The notes under the pieces: generated by a model
Told to the model about the DNA's origin: nothing
The model's input: the letters and a program-made list of their open reading frames with translations, nothing else
Databases searched by the model: none
Virus record (IMG/VR): IMGVR_UViG_3300030060_001790
Span: 1 to 32,312 of that record
DNA length: 32,312 nucleotides
Source: a virus
Direction: 5' to 3' (one strand)
In this document: positions 16,232 through 24,075 of the stretch, piece by piece
Layout: each line of letters begins with the position of its first letter
Position numbering within the stretch: the stretch's first letter is position 1
Made by a program: the position numbers and the translations under genes

Positions 16232-16998
16232 TATCCGAACAGTCCTAGTTTGCCCATGATACCTGCGCCACCCGCTGCTCCTGTTAAGAAGTTAGTCATT
16301 GGACTTGCTGGTGCTGCTGGAGGTGCGTAACCTACAGTTTGCGAAGCGAAGGCTCCTGGTTGTATTTGTGCTAATTGTTGTCCAACTAAACCTAATCTTG
16401 TAAAGTCTTCAAACTCTGCTTCTCGAGCTGCAATTTGATTAGCATCTAAAATAGCTTGGTCATATCCTTGTTGTGCTTGACCCAATGCTTGTTGGTATTG
16501 ACCTAAACCTTGTTGAGCAGTTAAGTCTGCACCTCTTGCTGCTTGTGCTTGATTGAAAGCTTGATTTAATAATTGTGCTTGAAGGCTAGCTCTGTTCATT
16601 TGATTGCCTCTCATAGCTTCAGCTTGCATAACACCTTCTCTACCACCACCATAAGCACCACGTGAGATAGCTTGATCTCTTAAACCTGTTTGTTGAATTG
16701 CCGCATTTCTATCAAATTCAGCTAAAGATGTGTCAATAACTTCTTGTTGGTACGGCGACATGTAAGAAGCAATAGAACCAGCGACATCCGCGGCCCCCGC
16801 TCCTGTACCCGTTAATGCACCTAAACCAGCCGCTGCTGTTGCTGGTGCTGTCTGTAAAGCATTTTGTGCTGCAACTTTAGGTGCGTAAGCTGCTGTATTA
16901 ATTTGTTGTCCACCAAGTGGATCTAATTTTTTAAGGAACGCTGTAAGCGAACCTTCTAGTGTTGGGTTTACGAGTGATCGTGTTTCTGTTACTGCCAT
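16231..16998 (-). CDS. Ala/Gln-rich virion protein, candidate ejection protein
   Basis: Protein of 255 residues dominated by Ala, Gln and Gly. Residues about 85-215 form long helices with repeated Gln/Ala pairs (AQLLNQAFNQAQAARG, QQGLGQYQQALGQAQQG), flanked by Gly/Ala-rich flexible or membrane-seeking ends (AGLGALTGTGAGAADVAGS, FLTGAAGGAGIMGKLGLFG). Composition resembles T7 gp14 and other small internal core proteins that insert into the host envelope. It is joined to both neighbours by one-base TAATG overlaps, consistent with stoichiometric production of a complex. Function is inferred from composition and position. Confidence 0.85.
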   Translation of the reverse strand: MAVTETRSLVNPTLEGSLTAFLKKLDPLGGQQINTAAYAPKVAAQNALQTAPATAAAGLGALTGTGAGAADVAGSIASYMSPYQQEVIDTSLAEFDRNAAIQQTGLRDQAISRGAYGGGREGVMQAEAMRGNQMNRASLQAQLLNQAFNQAQAARGADLTAQQGLGQYQQALGQAQQGYDQAILDANQIAAREAEFEDFTRLGLVGQQLAQIQPGAFASQTVGYAPPAAPASPMTNFLTGAAGGAGIMGKLGLFG

Positions 16999-18287
16999 TA
17001 TGCTCTAGCCTCTAAGTTGTTCATTAAATCATACATACGTTGTGCTCCTTTATTTACACTTCCACCACCTGCTGCTTTAACAGCATCCGCTGTCATTACA
17101 AATTCATTTTTACTCACTCTTGCCGGAACGTCGTCAGCTCTTTCTTGAGAACCCATAGGAATAAATCCACCACCTCTATAATCCATTTCTATTCCTGGAG
17201 GTAATACACTTCCCCCATTATTATAACCCATTATACCACCTTGTGCAGCCATTTGTGTAACAGATTCTTCTGTGATGTTTTCTGACATTGGCATTGGTAT
17301 TCCAAACTCTTTATACCAATCTGATTTTATTTCAAATATTTTATCATCATCGCCCTTCATTATAGCCTCTTCTAACATCATAAATAAATCTTGTTGTCTG
17401 CTAGCTATTAAATCATTTTTTTCTTCTACATTACCTATTGCTAGTTCTATACCACCAAAGTCTGGTTTACTAAAACTTGCTTCTGCAAAAATATCTGTAA
17501 TACCTCCACCTACTGCATAACCTACTCTACCACCGTCTCTTAATCCTAATTCTGCTAATGTACTTTCAATTAATTCTTCTGGATGGTTGTAAGCTTTCAT
17601 AGCTGCAAGGATCGCTGCTCTTCTACCTTCATTAGTTCCACCGCCTAATGCTGCTTGTTCTGCATCATATTCGGCTAAAGCTAATCTGTAAGCCTCCATT
17701 GCTTTATCTGCTTCGTATCTCATAGCTTCACCTGTACCAACAGAGAAAGGTATACCCGCTGCTTGGATTACATTTTTCATTGTCATTGGTGTTTCCCCTG
17801 GACGTAATATACTTCCAGCTTCTCCTATAAATTCTGAACCTTTAGCTAATCCTTCTAAACTAAAGTTTTTAGCTTTATCTAAAAAACTTAATTTACTTGG
17901 ATCATATTTAAAACCACCTATTCCTTGACCAGGCATATTTCCTCCAGGAATACTAATTGCATCTCCTGGATTTTTATAACTTCTAAATTTACTAGCAGCA
18001 CCTTCGGCTCCCATTCCACCTTGTAAAGCTGCAAGTCCTAAAGACATTGCATTAAGATCTCCTTCATTACCTTCTTGTGCTAATTGAGATAAAGCATTAA
18101 TACCACCACTAGCCAATGCTCTTGTTATCATAGGATTAGACATAATACCTGTACCAAATGATAAACCTGCTGGTAACATATAAGGTGCAAAGGCTGCAGC
18201 GTAAGGTAAAAAAGGTTTAATCTCGTTAGGTATTATTTTGTCTAATACCTTTGATACTGGTTTAAATATTTTTTTAAAGAATCCCAT
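16998..18287 (-). CDS. Virion protein with hydrophobic N-terminus and conserved C-terminal motif
   Basis: Protein of 429 residues, first gene of the ejection block. After a basic start (FFKKIFKPVSKVLDKIIP) comes a hydrophobic region at 28-50 that could enter a membrane, then Gly-rich and helical parts. Two Gly motifs, LRDGGRVGYAVGGG and AAQGGIMGYNNGGSV, frame the middle. The C-terminus carries ADDVPARVSKNEFVMTADAV, a signature I know from many marine phage virion proteins (variants of VPA-x-LS-x-GEFV), of unknown role. It is preceded by a 99-base gap holding a candidate promoter and several dyads, so it may start its own late transcript. Confidence 0.85.
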   Translation of the reverse strand: MGFFKKIFKPVSKVLDKIIPNEIKPFLPYAAAFAPYMLPAGLSFGTGIMSNPMITRALASGGINALSQLAQEGNEGDLNAMSLGLAALQGGMGAEGAASKFRSYKNPGDAISIPGGNMPGQGIGGFKYDPSKLSFLDKAKNFSLEGLAKGSEFIGEAGSILRPGETPMTMKNVIQAAGIPFSVGTGEAMRYEADKAMEAYRLALAEYDAEQAALGGGTNEGRRAAILAAMKAYNHPEELIESTLAELGLRDGGRVGYAVGGGITDIFAEASFSKPDFGGIELAIGNVEEKNDLIASRQQDLFMMLEEAIMKGDDDKIFEIKSDWYKEFGIPMPMSENITEESVTQMAAQGGIMGYNNGGSVLPPGIEMDYRGGGFIPMGSQERADDVPARVSKNEFVMTADAVKAAGGGSVNKGAQRMYDLMNNLEARA

Positions 18288-18342
18288 ATTTTATCTATAT
18301 TATATTGTTGAAAAGCAAGTTCGCAAGACTTGTATATATGCG

Positions 18343-18381
18343 ATTGTACCACAATTTACTAGAGTTTTCGTGTCTAGTCAA
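18343..18381 (-). promoter_or_regulatory. Candidate late promoter for the ejection block
   Basis: On the minus strand an extended -10 TGGTACAAT occupies 18351-18343. A TTGACT -35-like box at 18381-18376 lies 17 bases before TAAATT (18358-18353), giving a second possible -10. The transcript would start roughly 40-60 bases before the ATG at 18287. The -35-like box lies within a cluster of inverted repeats. Confidence 0.4.
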
Positions 18382-18401
18382 CTAACTTACAAGTTACTAG
18401 A
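18358..18401. repeat. Cluster of short inverted repeats in the gap before the ejection genes
   Basis: ACTAGA (18358-18363), TCTAGT (18373-18378) and ACTAGA (18396-18401) alternate in orientation, and TAACTT/AAGTTA (18383-18388, 18391-18396) form a further dyad with a two-base centre. The dyads cover the end of the 83-residue gene and the -35-like box of the candidate late promoter, as operator sites would. No U tract follows, so a terminator is less likely. Confidence 0.5.
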
Positions 18402-18638
18402 TCCACCAAGAGGGGGCATTTCTGCTATTTTTATTTCAACATCTCTCTTAATATGATCTTTAGTAGTGCTTGTATGTGGGCTGTTAATATCATCTTCTGC
18501 TTCTTTTTCTGAAAGATACTCTCTTCCACTTTCTTTGTGTGTAATAGTCAATATTACTTCAGGTGTAATAACTGGTATCATTTTACCGTCTATCTGTTTT
18601 TCATATATTTTTTCTGATTTTTGTTTGACAATTGGCAT
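18387..18638 (-). CDS. Small hypothetical protein
   Basis: Protein of 83 residues, charged and soluble (ITHKESGREYLSEKEAEDD, then DHIKRDVEIKIAEMPPLGG). No recognised domain. It is linked to the preceding gene by a TAATG overlap and is the last gene before the regulatory gap, so it belongs to the tail operon by position. Its stop codon lies inside an inverted repeat. A similar arrangement of a tiny acidic protein after tail genes is common in marine phages, but the role is unknown. Confidence 0.75.
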   Translation of the reverse strand: MPIVKQKSEKIYEKQIDGKMIPVITPEVILTITHKESGREYLSEKEAEDDINSPHTSTTKDHIKRDVEIKIAEMPPLGGSSNL

Positions 18639-18982
18639 TATAAATCCTCTCTGTTTATTTCTAATATAGAAACGATAGCAAATAAACGATCGGCCGTAGT
18701 TGCTGTCATTCTTAATATTTCACCTTCCATCATAATTAAAGGTTCGGTTATTAATTGTAATGATTGATTAGAAGTTATTGATTGTGCTTTAAATAAATTA
18801 AATACTGCACTTCCTGCTGAAGATGGTGTGACTAAATCAACTTGGATAGTATCTCCACTACTAGAATCATCTGTTATCAAAATAGATTTTATAATAGCTC
18901 TAGAGTTTTCTGGAACTGTATATACCGAAACATTACCTGTACCAGTAAAATCATGTTTTGCATTTTTATAAATATTAGCCAT
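18638..18982 (-). CDS. Small beta-rich virion/tail protein
   Basis: Protein of 114 residues made of alternating hydrophobic strands: AIIKSILITD, TIQVDLV, SLQLITEPLIMMEGEILRMTA, LFAIVSILEI. This is the pattern of a small beta-sandwich. The order of strands and the closing segment match the 107-residue protein at 30158-30481, so the two may be paralogs placed at either end of the tail block. Adjacent to the 54-residue gene upstream with no gap. Probably a tail or fiber-attachment component; no direct evidence of function. Confidence 0.8.
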   Translation of the reverse strand: MANIYKNAKHDFTGTGNVSVYTVPENSRAIIKSILITDDSSSGDTIQVDLVTPSSAGSAVFNLFKAQSITSNQSLQLITEPLIMMEGEILRMTATTADRLFAIVSILEINREDL

Positions 18983-19147
18983 TTAATTTATAAACCAACT
19001 ATATCTTTCTTGGTCTTCTTTTAATTGTGTTAGGTATGTAGCATTTAATTGTTCCACAATCAAACTGATAGATCTGTTAATTTGTCTTTGGTTATCTTCA
19101 CTATATTCTTTTCTAGGTTCTGGTAATCTTACTACAATTTTTGTCAT
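18983..19147 (-). CDS. Small conserved phage protein following the nozzle gene
   Basis: Protein of 54 residues beginning MTKIVVRLPEPRKEYSEDN. I chose the ATG at 19147 because it overlaps the upstream stop by one base and has AGGAGAGG directly before it; a longer reading to 19201 lies inside the nozzle gene and lacks such a site. The remainder (ISLIVEQLNATYLTQLKEDQERYSWF) is one amphipathic helix. From memory, near-identical short proteins accompany tail genes in marine podoviruses. Likely a structural or assembly factor; function unknown. Confidence 0.8.
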   Translation of the reverse strand: MTKIVVRLPEPRKEYSEDNQRQINRSISLIVEQLNATYLTQLKEDQERYSWFIN

Positions 19148-21468
19148 TATCCTCTCCTTCCATCGGGTTGTATATCTACTTGAAATGTACCAAATCTCCA
19201 AGACTCGCCAGCTGCTGTGTTAGCTAGTTTTAAATTTGCATATCTTCCTCTAGCACGTGTATCTACTTTTGTAGTAGTTGATGTAATAGTAAAAGGACTT
19301 AATGCAGTTTTTTCATCATTATCAGCAGGAAAATCTTTAACTGAAATAGTTATTTGATTATTACCTGTTAAAACTTTAAAATTTGGTAAAAATCTCCGCA
19401 TAGCTAAAAAGACTTCACTTTGATCTGCTTGTAAAGAAAAACTAAATGATTGAATAAAAGATTCTAAAGTTGTGGTACTTCCATCGGGATTAACTTGATC
19501 GGTTCCCGTTTCTTGTGCAAAATAAGTTGTATTACCTAATCCTGATTGACCCACCACTGTAGGAAAAGTTCCTGTACCTGTACTATCATAAGCAGTTGCA
19601 TAAGGTTGAGGATAAATTAATGTATCCATCCAAGTTGTTCTATTAAAGTTTGTATTACTATTAGTAGTCCATGTACCTAACGGAGGTTGTTTAGCTTCAC
19701 CATAATTATAAGAAACAGATCTATTATTATATTCAGATCCAGCCGAAGGGTACCACCAAATTACTTCTGTAAATAAATTATTTAATCCTGCACATACTTG
19801 TTGACCTTTAGTTGTGTCTACATCATCAAATACATAATCTTCTACACTACAAGGTAGTGAGTTTACCGTACCATCAAATGCAAAGAAACCATTGTTAGAC
19901 ATCCAATAAGCAACACCATCAATTTCAACAGCTGCATTTTTACCAATCAATCCACAGTTAGTACCAACTTGTTCAAATCCAAATGTAAAGGGAGCTCCAA
20001 CAAATTTCATTGTGTACAATGCATTATTAGTCCATATTAAAATATTTTCTTTAGCGATTAACGCTCCAACAATTTTAGTTCCGTCTTGTAATCTTTGTGT
20101 ACCTGCAGAGTTGGTAGCAAGTGGAGTAAATTGATTTAATTGTTCACCTGTCGAGAATCTAATAAACATATCATCTTGTGTTGTAGTATCTCCAATAGTT
20201 GTTTCCGTGCCTAAATGAATTAAGTGTCTTGTTGTAGGAGATACTAATGTTAGTCTTGAAGATGTAGGATTACCCACTGCTTCGCCGTTGTCTCCACCTA
20301 AAGTATTAGTAGCATCTAAAGTTCCTGTTGCTGTCCAATACTCTGAGTTTTGTACACTAGTTGATCCTGAAGATAATGTTTGTCTAGATGCTTTTACACT
20401 TAATCTTGAAGAAGCAGATGCATCCCAAGTATAAGTTTTTCCATTTGCAATAGTTGCTATTAATACATCACCCCAATTAGTTAAAGACCAAAGACCTGGT
20501 TCTAGTTGAACTGTTGAAGCATTAACTGCTGAACCCCAACCATTATAATTAGTAGCATTGGTAACAGTTTCACCATCACTATGGGCTTGACCATTAGAAG
20601 TTCCAGTTGTGGCGGTTCCTAATGCACCTCTAGTTATACCTGTAAGTTCAACACCTGCAACTCCCGTGTATGTTATTAATTCATTTTCCACAGCTATTGT
20701 ACCAGCTGTTGGAAATCCTGTTGTAGATGATAATCTAATTTGTGTAGCGGAACCATTATTACCTTGAGTGTCTGCGGCCAACGCTCCGTCTAAATCGTTT
20801 GTTACAACCCCTGTTACAGTTCCACCATATAATCCAGCACCATATCCATAACCATAGGACTGGGCACTTGGACCAATACTTGCGTAAGGTTGAACTATAC
20901 ATGAACTTCCAGAAGTTAAATCTGCACCTCCTCCACCTGTTTCAGCACTTGGAGACGTAATTGTAAAAGTAGTTGATGAAGGAACAGTTATCACTTGACA
21001 AATTTTATCTTCAAAATCTGATGCAGATATACTTGAACTTGTAGGCATAGTTACTGAATCTAAAACAACCATATCTCCTTCAATTAATCCATGAGCACTG
21101 GTTGTTGTAACTGTAATGGCTGTTCCTCGTGTGGTACTCGTCGTCAGGGTAGAACTTGTAAAAGTAGTTTGAGTTCCGACATTATTATCTACCCATGGAG
21201 TAATGTCATAAAGTTGACCTTCAAAATATATAAGTAAAAATTTATCTGTACCAATAGCCACATATCTATTTCCTTCTTTATCTACAAAAGAGTGTTGTGC
21301 TCTAGCAACACCTTGTATTGTGTCGGTAAGTAAAGAAGACCAACCACCTATTTTTTCTGGTAGTCCATATCTAAATCTTGCTAAGTCTGAATCAACCCAA
21401 CGACCTGCTGCTCCAACACTAGTATCTTGTTTGTCTATTCCCGGAGCAAACTTTATTTCAGTGAGCAT
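19147..21468 (-). CDS. Large tail protein, nozzle/tail tubular B-like
   Basis: Protein of 773 residues. It begins LTEIKFAPGIDKQDTSVGAAGRW followed by WVDSDLARFRYGLPEKIGGW, a start I associate with phage tail nozzle or stabilisation proteins that detect a scalar 'table' of coordinates. The rest is beta-strand and Ser/Thr/Gly-rich with repeated Trp-containing segments (WSLTNWGDVLIA, YTWDASASS, IWWYPSAGSEYNNRS), as expected for a beta-propeller-like tail tube. Size and position between small tail proteins and the fiber genes match T7 gp12 or P22 gp10 analogues. AGGAGC precedes the start. Assignment rests on architecture and context, not on a single diagnostic motif. Confidence 0.75.
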   Translation of the reverse strand: MLTEIKFAPGIDKQDTSVGAAGRWVDSDLARFRYGLPEKIGGWSSLLTDTIQGVARAQHSFVDKEGNRYVAIGTDKFLLIYFEGQLYDITPWVDNNVGTQTTFTSSTLTTSTTRGTAITVTTTSAHGLIEGDMVVLDSVTMPTSSSISASDFEDKICQVITVPSSTTFTITSPSAETGGGGADLTSGSSCIVQPYASIGPSAQSYGYGYGAGLYGGTVTGVVTNDLDGALAADTQGNNGSATQIRLSSTTGFPTAGTIAVENELITYTGVAGVELTGITRGALGTATTGTSNGQAHSDGETVTNATNYNGWGSAVNASTVQLEPGLWSLTNWGDVLIATIANGKTYTWDASASSRLSVKASRQTLSSGSTSVQNSEYWTATGTLDATNTLGGDNGEAVGNPTSSRLTLVSPTTRHLIHLGTETTIGDTTTQDDMFIRFSTGEQLNQFTPLATNSAGTQRLQDGTKIVGALIAKENILIWTNNALYTMKFVGAPFTFGFEQVGTNCGLIGKNAAVEIDGVAYWMSNNGFFAFDGTVNSLPCSVEDYVFDDVDTTKGQQVCAGLNNLFTEVIWWYPSAGSEYNNRSVSYNYGEAKQPPLGTWTTNSNTNFNRTTWMDTLIYPQPYATAYDSTGTGTFPTVVGQSGLGNTTYFAQETGTDQVNPDGSTTTLESFIQSFSFSLQADQSEVFLAMRRFLPNFKVLTGNNQITISVKDFPADNDEKTALSPFTITSTTTKVDTRARGRYANLKLANTAAGESWRFGTFQVDIQPDGRRG

Positions 21469-21478
21469 CTAGTTGCTC

Positions 21479-22252
21479 CTATGTATTCGTTGATTGTTTT
21501 TGCCAGCCTTTAGTGCTGTTTGTGTAGACTAAAGTTACTGCTTGGTTAGTAGTATCTAAAGTAAGATTAGAAGCTGCACCTTCAATATTAGAACCATTTC
21601 TATCTACAGTACAATTGTTAGAAGCAAAGCCTCCACTTAATGATGCATCCATTATAGTTACAACATCCCCTGCACTTGGTGAAGCTGGTAAATTAACTTG
21701 AATTGTACCTCCACCACCATTAGATGTTTCACCAAATATTACATCACCATGAACTGCAGTGTAAGGAGTATTAGTTCCTGTTTGAACTTGTACTGTTCCT
21801 TGACTTAAAATTCCAGCAAGTTTCATAGAATTAGCAGTAGTACCATCTGTATAAAATACACAAGTAGATCCGACAGGCATATATTTAATTCCCGTTCCCG
21901 TTCCACCTACATTTTGTACACCAATAGTATAATTAGAACTGGATCTTGTTGTGCTATCTTTAACTATAAAAACTCTTTCCGAACCCGTAGGCATTGTAAT
22001 AACTCTGTTAGCTGCCAATGTACCAGTAACCTCTATCATTAAATTTTTACCTGTAGCCGTGCTGTCCCCTAAAGCAGAACCACTGTCGAGGTTTAATGTT
22101 AAATCAGATGCAGCGATACTTACTGTATAATAACCACTAGCTGATAATTCTAAAATTTTTAAATTGTTGTTAGTAATTGTTCCCCATAGACCAGCTTTCT
22201 CACCGGTTGCTATAAGTTCTAATTGTAAATCTGATGAATATGTTGATGCCAT
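21479..22252 (-). CDS. Tail fiber-like protein with AGDVV beta domain
   Basis: Protein of 257 residues. The N-terminus (STYSSDLQLELIATGEKAGLWGTITNNNLKILE, seen in pieces) is a typical phage fiber beginning. The C-terminal part around 188-255 (SPSAGDVVTIMDAS, then CTVDRNGSNI, AVTLVYTNSTKGW) repeats in the three glycine-rich proteins at 25727-29973, so it is a shared beta domain. No glycine-rich tip is present here, so this may be the shaft or adaptor to which the others are related. It starts three bases after the upstream stop with no clear Shine-Dalgarno. Confidence 0.85.
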   Translation of the reverse strand: MASTYSSDLQLELIATGEKAGLWGTITNNNLKILELSASGYYTVSIAASDLTLNLDSGSALGDSTATGKNLMIEVTGTLAANRVITMPTGSERVFIVKDSTTRSSSNYTIGVQNVGGTGTGIKYMPVGSTCVFYTDGTTANSMKLAGILSQGTVQVQTGTNTPYTAVHGDVIFGETSNGGGGTIQVNLPASPSAGDVVTIMDASLSGGFASNNCTVDRNGSNIEGAASNLTLDTTNQAVTLVYTNSTKGWQKQSTNT

Positions 22253-22255
22253 AAT

Positions 22256-22705
22256 TTAATAAGGTTCTATTGGTACCCAAACGTTGCCTGCACCTGGAAT
22301 AATAGGGTTCCAAGTAATTACCCCTACGTCATTAGATGTGATTGTTAATTGATTAGCACTTACATCTATGTTTGCCGTACCTGTTATTGTAACACTGCTA
22401 GCCTTTAAAGTCAAAGGCATTCCACTTATGTTAATATTCGCCGATCCACTAGCTGTAACTAGAGCAGAATTTAAAGTTAAAGGAGAGGCACTAATATTGA
22501 CATTAGCATCCGCTGTAAGTGTAACTGCACCAGATCCTAGAGTTAACGGATCTCCAGCCACAATTACATTGGCTGCATCCCCTGTTGCAGTAGAAGCTCC
22601 TACCGATAAAGTTAATGCATTAGCACTAACATTAATAGTAACATTGCCTACTAATGTTGTAGTGGCAAATGGTAATGCTGATATTGCGTCAAATCCTAAA
22701 CTCAT
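22256..22705 (-). CDS. Tandem-repeat virion protein (beta repeats)
   Basis: Protein of 149 residues built of about five imperfect repeats of 22 residues between residues 17 and 127, each of the form (T)x-x-x-A-N-(V/I)-x-(I/V)-S-A-x-P-L-T-L-x-S-x-x-V. The LTL cores recur at 31, 54, 76, 98 and 120. It ends with a Pro/Trp segment (WNPIIPGAGNVWVPIEPY). Such a repeat should fold as stacked strands, for instance a fibre shaft or beta-helix. It is preceded by AAGGAT and by a GC-rich hairpin. A tail fibre or fibre-associated role is inferred from composition and neighbours. Confidence 0.8.
   Translation of the reverse strand: MSLGFDAISALPFATTTLVGNVTINVSANALTLSVGASTATGDAANVIVAGDPLTLGSGAVTLTADANVNISASPLTLNSALVTASGSANINISGMPLTLKASSVTITGTANIDVSANQLTITSNDVGVITWNPIIPGAGNVWVPIEPY
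22325..22657 (-). repeat. Five tandem copies of a 66-bp coding repeat
   Basis: The repeat region encodes five 22- to 23-residue units with core LTL, which is why the opposite strand also shows a long open frame. DNA identity between copies is moderate, so the units are old rather than freshly duplicated. Confidence 0.65.
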
Positions 22706-22720
22706 AAATAATCCTTAGAA

Positions 22721-22754
22721 GGAGACAGGGGGTATGTGGTGGTGCCCTGCCTCC
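22721..22754 (-). other. Strong GC-rich hairpin between oxygenase cassette and repeat protein
   Basis: In the minus-strand RNA GGAGGCAGGG (22754-22745) pairs with CCCTGTCTCC (22730-22721): ten pairs with one G-U, 14-base loop. It is followed only by TTCTAAGGATTATTT and then the ATG, so a strong U tract is absent. It may be a leaky terminator or an RNA-processing or stability element at the cassette boundary. Confidence 0.55.
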
Positions 22755-22768
22755 ATCAAAGAATTATA

Positions 22769-23446
22769 TCATCGTTTAAACCAAGATGGAAGACCTAAAT
22801 GAGGACGCTTATCAAACATATTATCTTTAGCTCCCGGTGTTTTACGATTATTATAATGAAGAAAAACCTGAATACATTCTTTTCCTTTAAATTTTTCTCT
22901 CCAATGCTCTAGCTCACATCCTGAATAAACCAACATATCTCCTGGTTTTAAATCTATTTTAATACCTTTGTCTTTTGTTGGTGCATAATCTTGAATTTTA
23001 TGTTCACCAAACTTAGGTCCATAAACATAACCTGCTTTTGGATCAGGGTTTAGATATATAGGCCAATCATCGCCCCCTAGATTCATTGTGGTAGATATCT
23101 CACAACTAAATCTATCTTTATGCCTTTTAAGAATGTCCCCTTTTTTATAAATTCTTGCATATGTATAAGCAGGATATAATTTAAGTCCTGTTGCTTTTTC
23201 CATTGCTGGTTGACATTTTAACATTAAAGTTTCCATAGCCATATTAGCATATTGAGAATAGGTGTTTGGTATTTGACCATCGGGTTCTTCATACGCTCCT
23301 AAAATATCTTCAAAAGGAGAAAAATATCTTGCAACTCTACACGTGTCATAAACTTGTTTTTGCATACTAAAATAGTTTGCAACAAAAGCTGCTAGCTCTT
23401 TTGATATTGCTTGACGAATAACTGTATACTTTTTTTTCTTAAACAT
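22769..23446 (-). CDS. 2OG-Fe(II) oxygenase (P4H-like)
   Basis: Protein of 225 residues with a double-stranded beta-helix fold pattern. Metal ligands H109-x-D111 (LKRHKDRF) and H181 (LEHWREKF) are at the expected spacing, followed by strand CIQVFLHYNN. PGDMLVYSG at 168-176 precedes the distal His, as in prolyl-hydroxylase-type enzymes. Such enzymes use 2-oxoglutarate and O2 to hydroxylate proteins, or sometimes other substrates. The start overlaps the previous gene by eight bases. It is the last of four jelly-roll genes in a row. The substrate is unknown; tail proteins nearby are candidates. Confidence 0.85.
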   Translation of the reverse strand: MFKKKKYTVIRQAISKELAAFVANYFSMQKQVYDTCRVARYFSPFEDILGAYEEPDGQIPNTYSQYANMAMETLMLKCQPAMEKATGLKLYPAYTYARIYKKGDILKRHKDRFSCEISTTMNLGGDDWPIYLNPDPKAGYVYGPKFGEHKIQDYAPTKDKGIKIDLKPGDMLVYSGCELEHWREKFKGKECIQVFLHYNNRKTPGAKDNMFDKRPHLGLPSWFKR

Positions 23447-24074
23447 CCTTAGCGTGCTCCTTTAATACAGCTGATATATTAAAATGAATAAATCTAAATG
23501 GAGCTTTACCATAATCTACAGAAAATTCGTGTTCTAAGTATCCAGGAAAAAAAATAAGTAATCCAGGTTCTGGTTTAAAATTAACTAATTCTGTTCCTGA
23601 ATATATTCCTTTTTGATCTTTCATATGTAATTTAGTTGCTCTTGCACCGGTCCTCGGTTCGTGAAAAACTGGGTATGAAGTTTTTTCACTAGCTTTTAAA
23701 AAATAAAAACCATTGACGTGTGTGTTCCAATGAATGTGCGCTGAATGATTTCCACCACCTTTTTTTGCAAACTCTTGTACCCACATTTGTTCAAAGAAAG
23801 TTGTATACTTACTCATATCAAATCCTGAATGATCTAAAAACTCCCAACACTTTTGACCTACATAATTTCTAAAATCCATAAATTGAGTATCGCCTAGTAA
23901 TTGTGTTGAATGAAATGATCGACCAAAATCGCCGTGAGCTTTTATATGAGCTTTAGCTTCTTTATTTTTTTTGGCTTCTTTAATATATGGATCAGACGCT
24001 TTATTTAAAGACTTAACAAAGTCTTTTTTAATTTCACTCCATATGGGTGTTACAAAATAATTATTTATATACAT
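23439..24074 (-). CDS. 2OG-Fe(II) oxygenase family protein (phage-type)
   Basis: Protein of 211 residues resembling the phage/marine 2OG-Fe(II) oxygenase family with consensus H-x-H ... G-x-Y-Y-L and PxPGxLxxFPxxLxH. Here NHSAHIHWNTHVNGFYFL (109-126) supplies candidate ligands H113 and H115, PEPGLLIFFPGYLEHEF (169-185) supplies H182, and R194 sits in the strand FRFIHFNIS. The second ligand is not Asp, so metal binding is less certain than in its neighbours. It starts one base after the upstream stop and overlaps the next gene by eight bases. Confidence 0.8.
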   Translation of the reverse strand: MYINNYFVTPIWSEIKKDFVKSLNKASDPYIKEAKKNKEAKAHIKAHGDFGRSFHSTQLLGDTQFMDFRNYVGQKCWEFLDHSGFDMSKYTTFFEQMWVQEFAKKGGGNHSAHIHWNTHVNGFYFLKASEKTSYPVFHEPRTGARATKLHMKDQKGIYSGTELVNFKPEPGLLIFFPGYLEHEFSVDYGKAPFRFIHFNISAVLKEHAKDV

Positions 24075-24075
24075 A

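Noticed and set aside
19148-19201. Longer start (19201) for the 54-residue protein
   Set aside because: The extra residues fall inside the nozzle gene; the ATG at 19147 is coupled by TAATG and preceded by AGGAGAGG.
22368-22718. 116-codon open frame on the plus strand opposite the repeat protein
   Set aside because: It mirrors the minus-strand repeats, has no clear start signal, and would be antisense to a coupled, well-placed gene.
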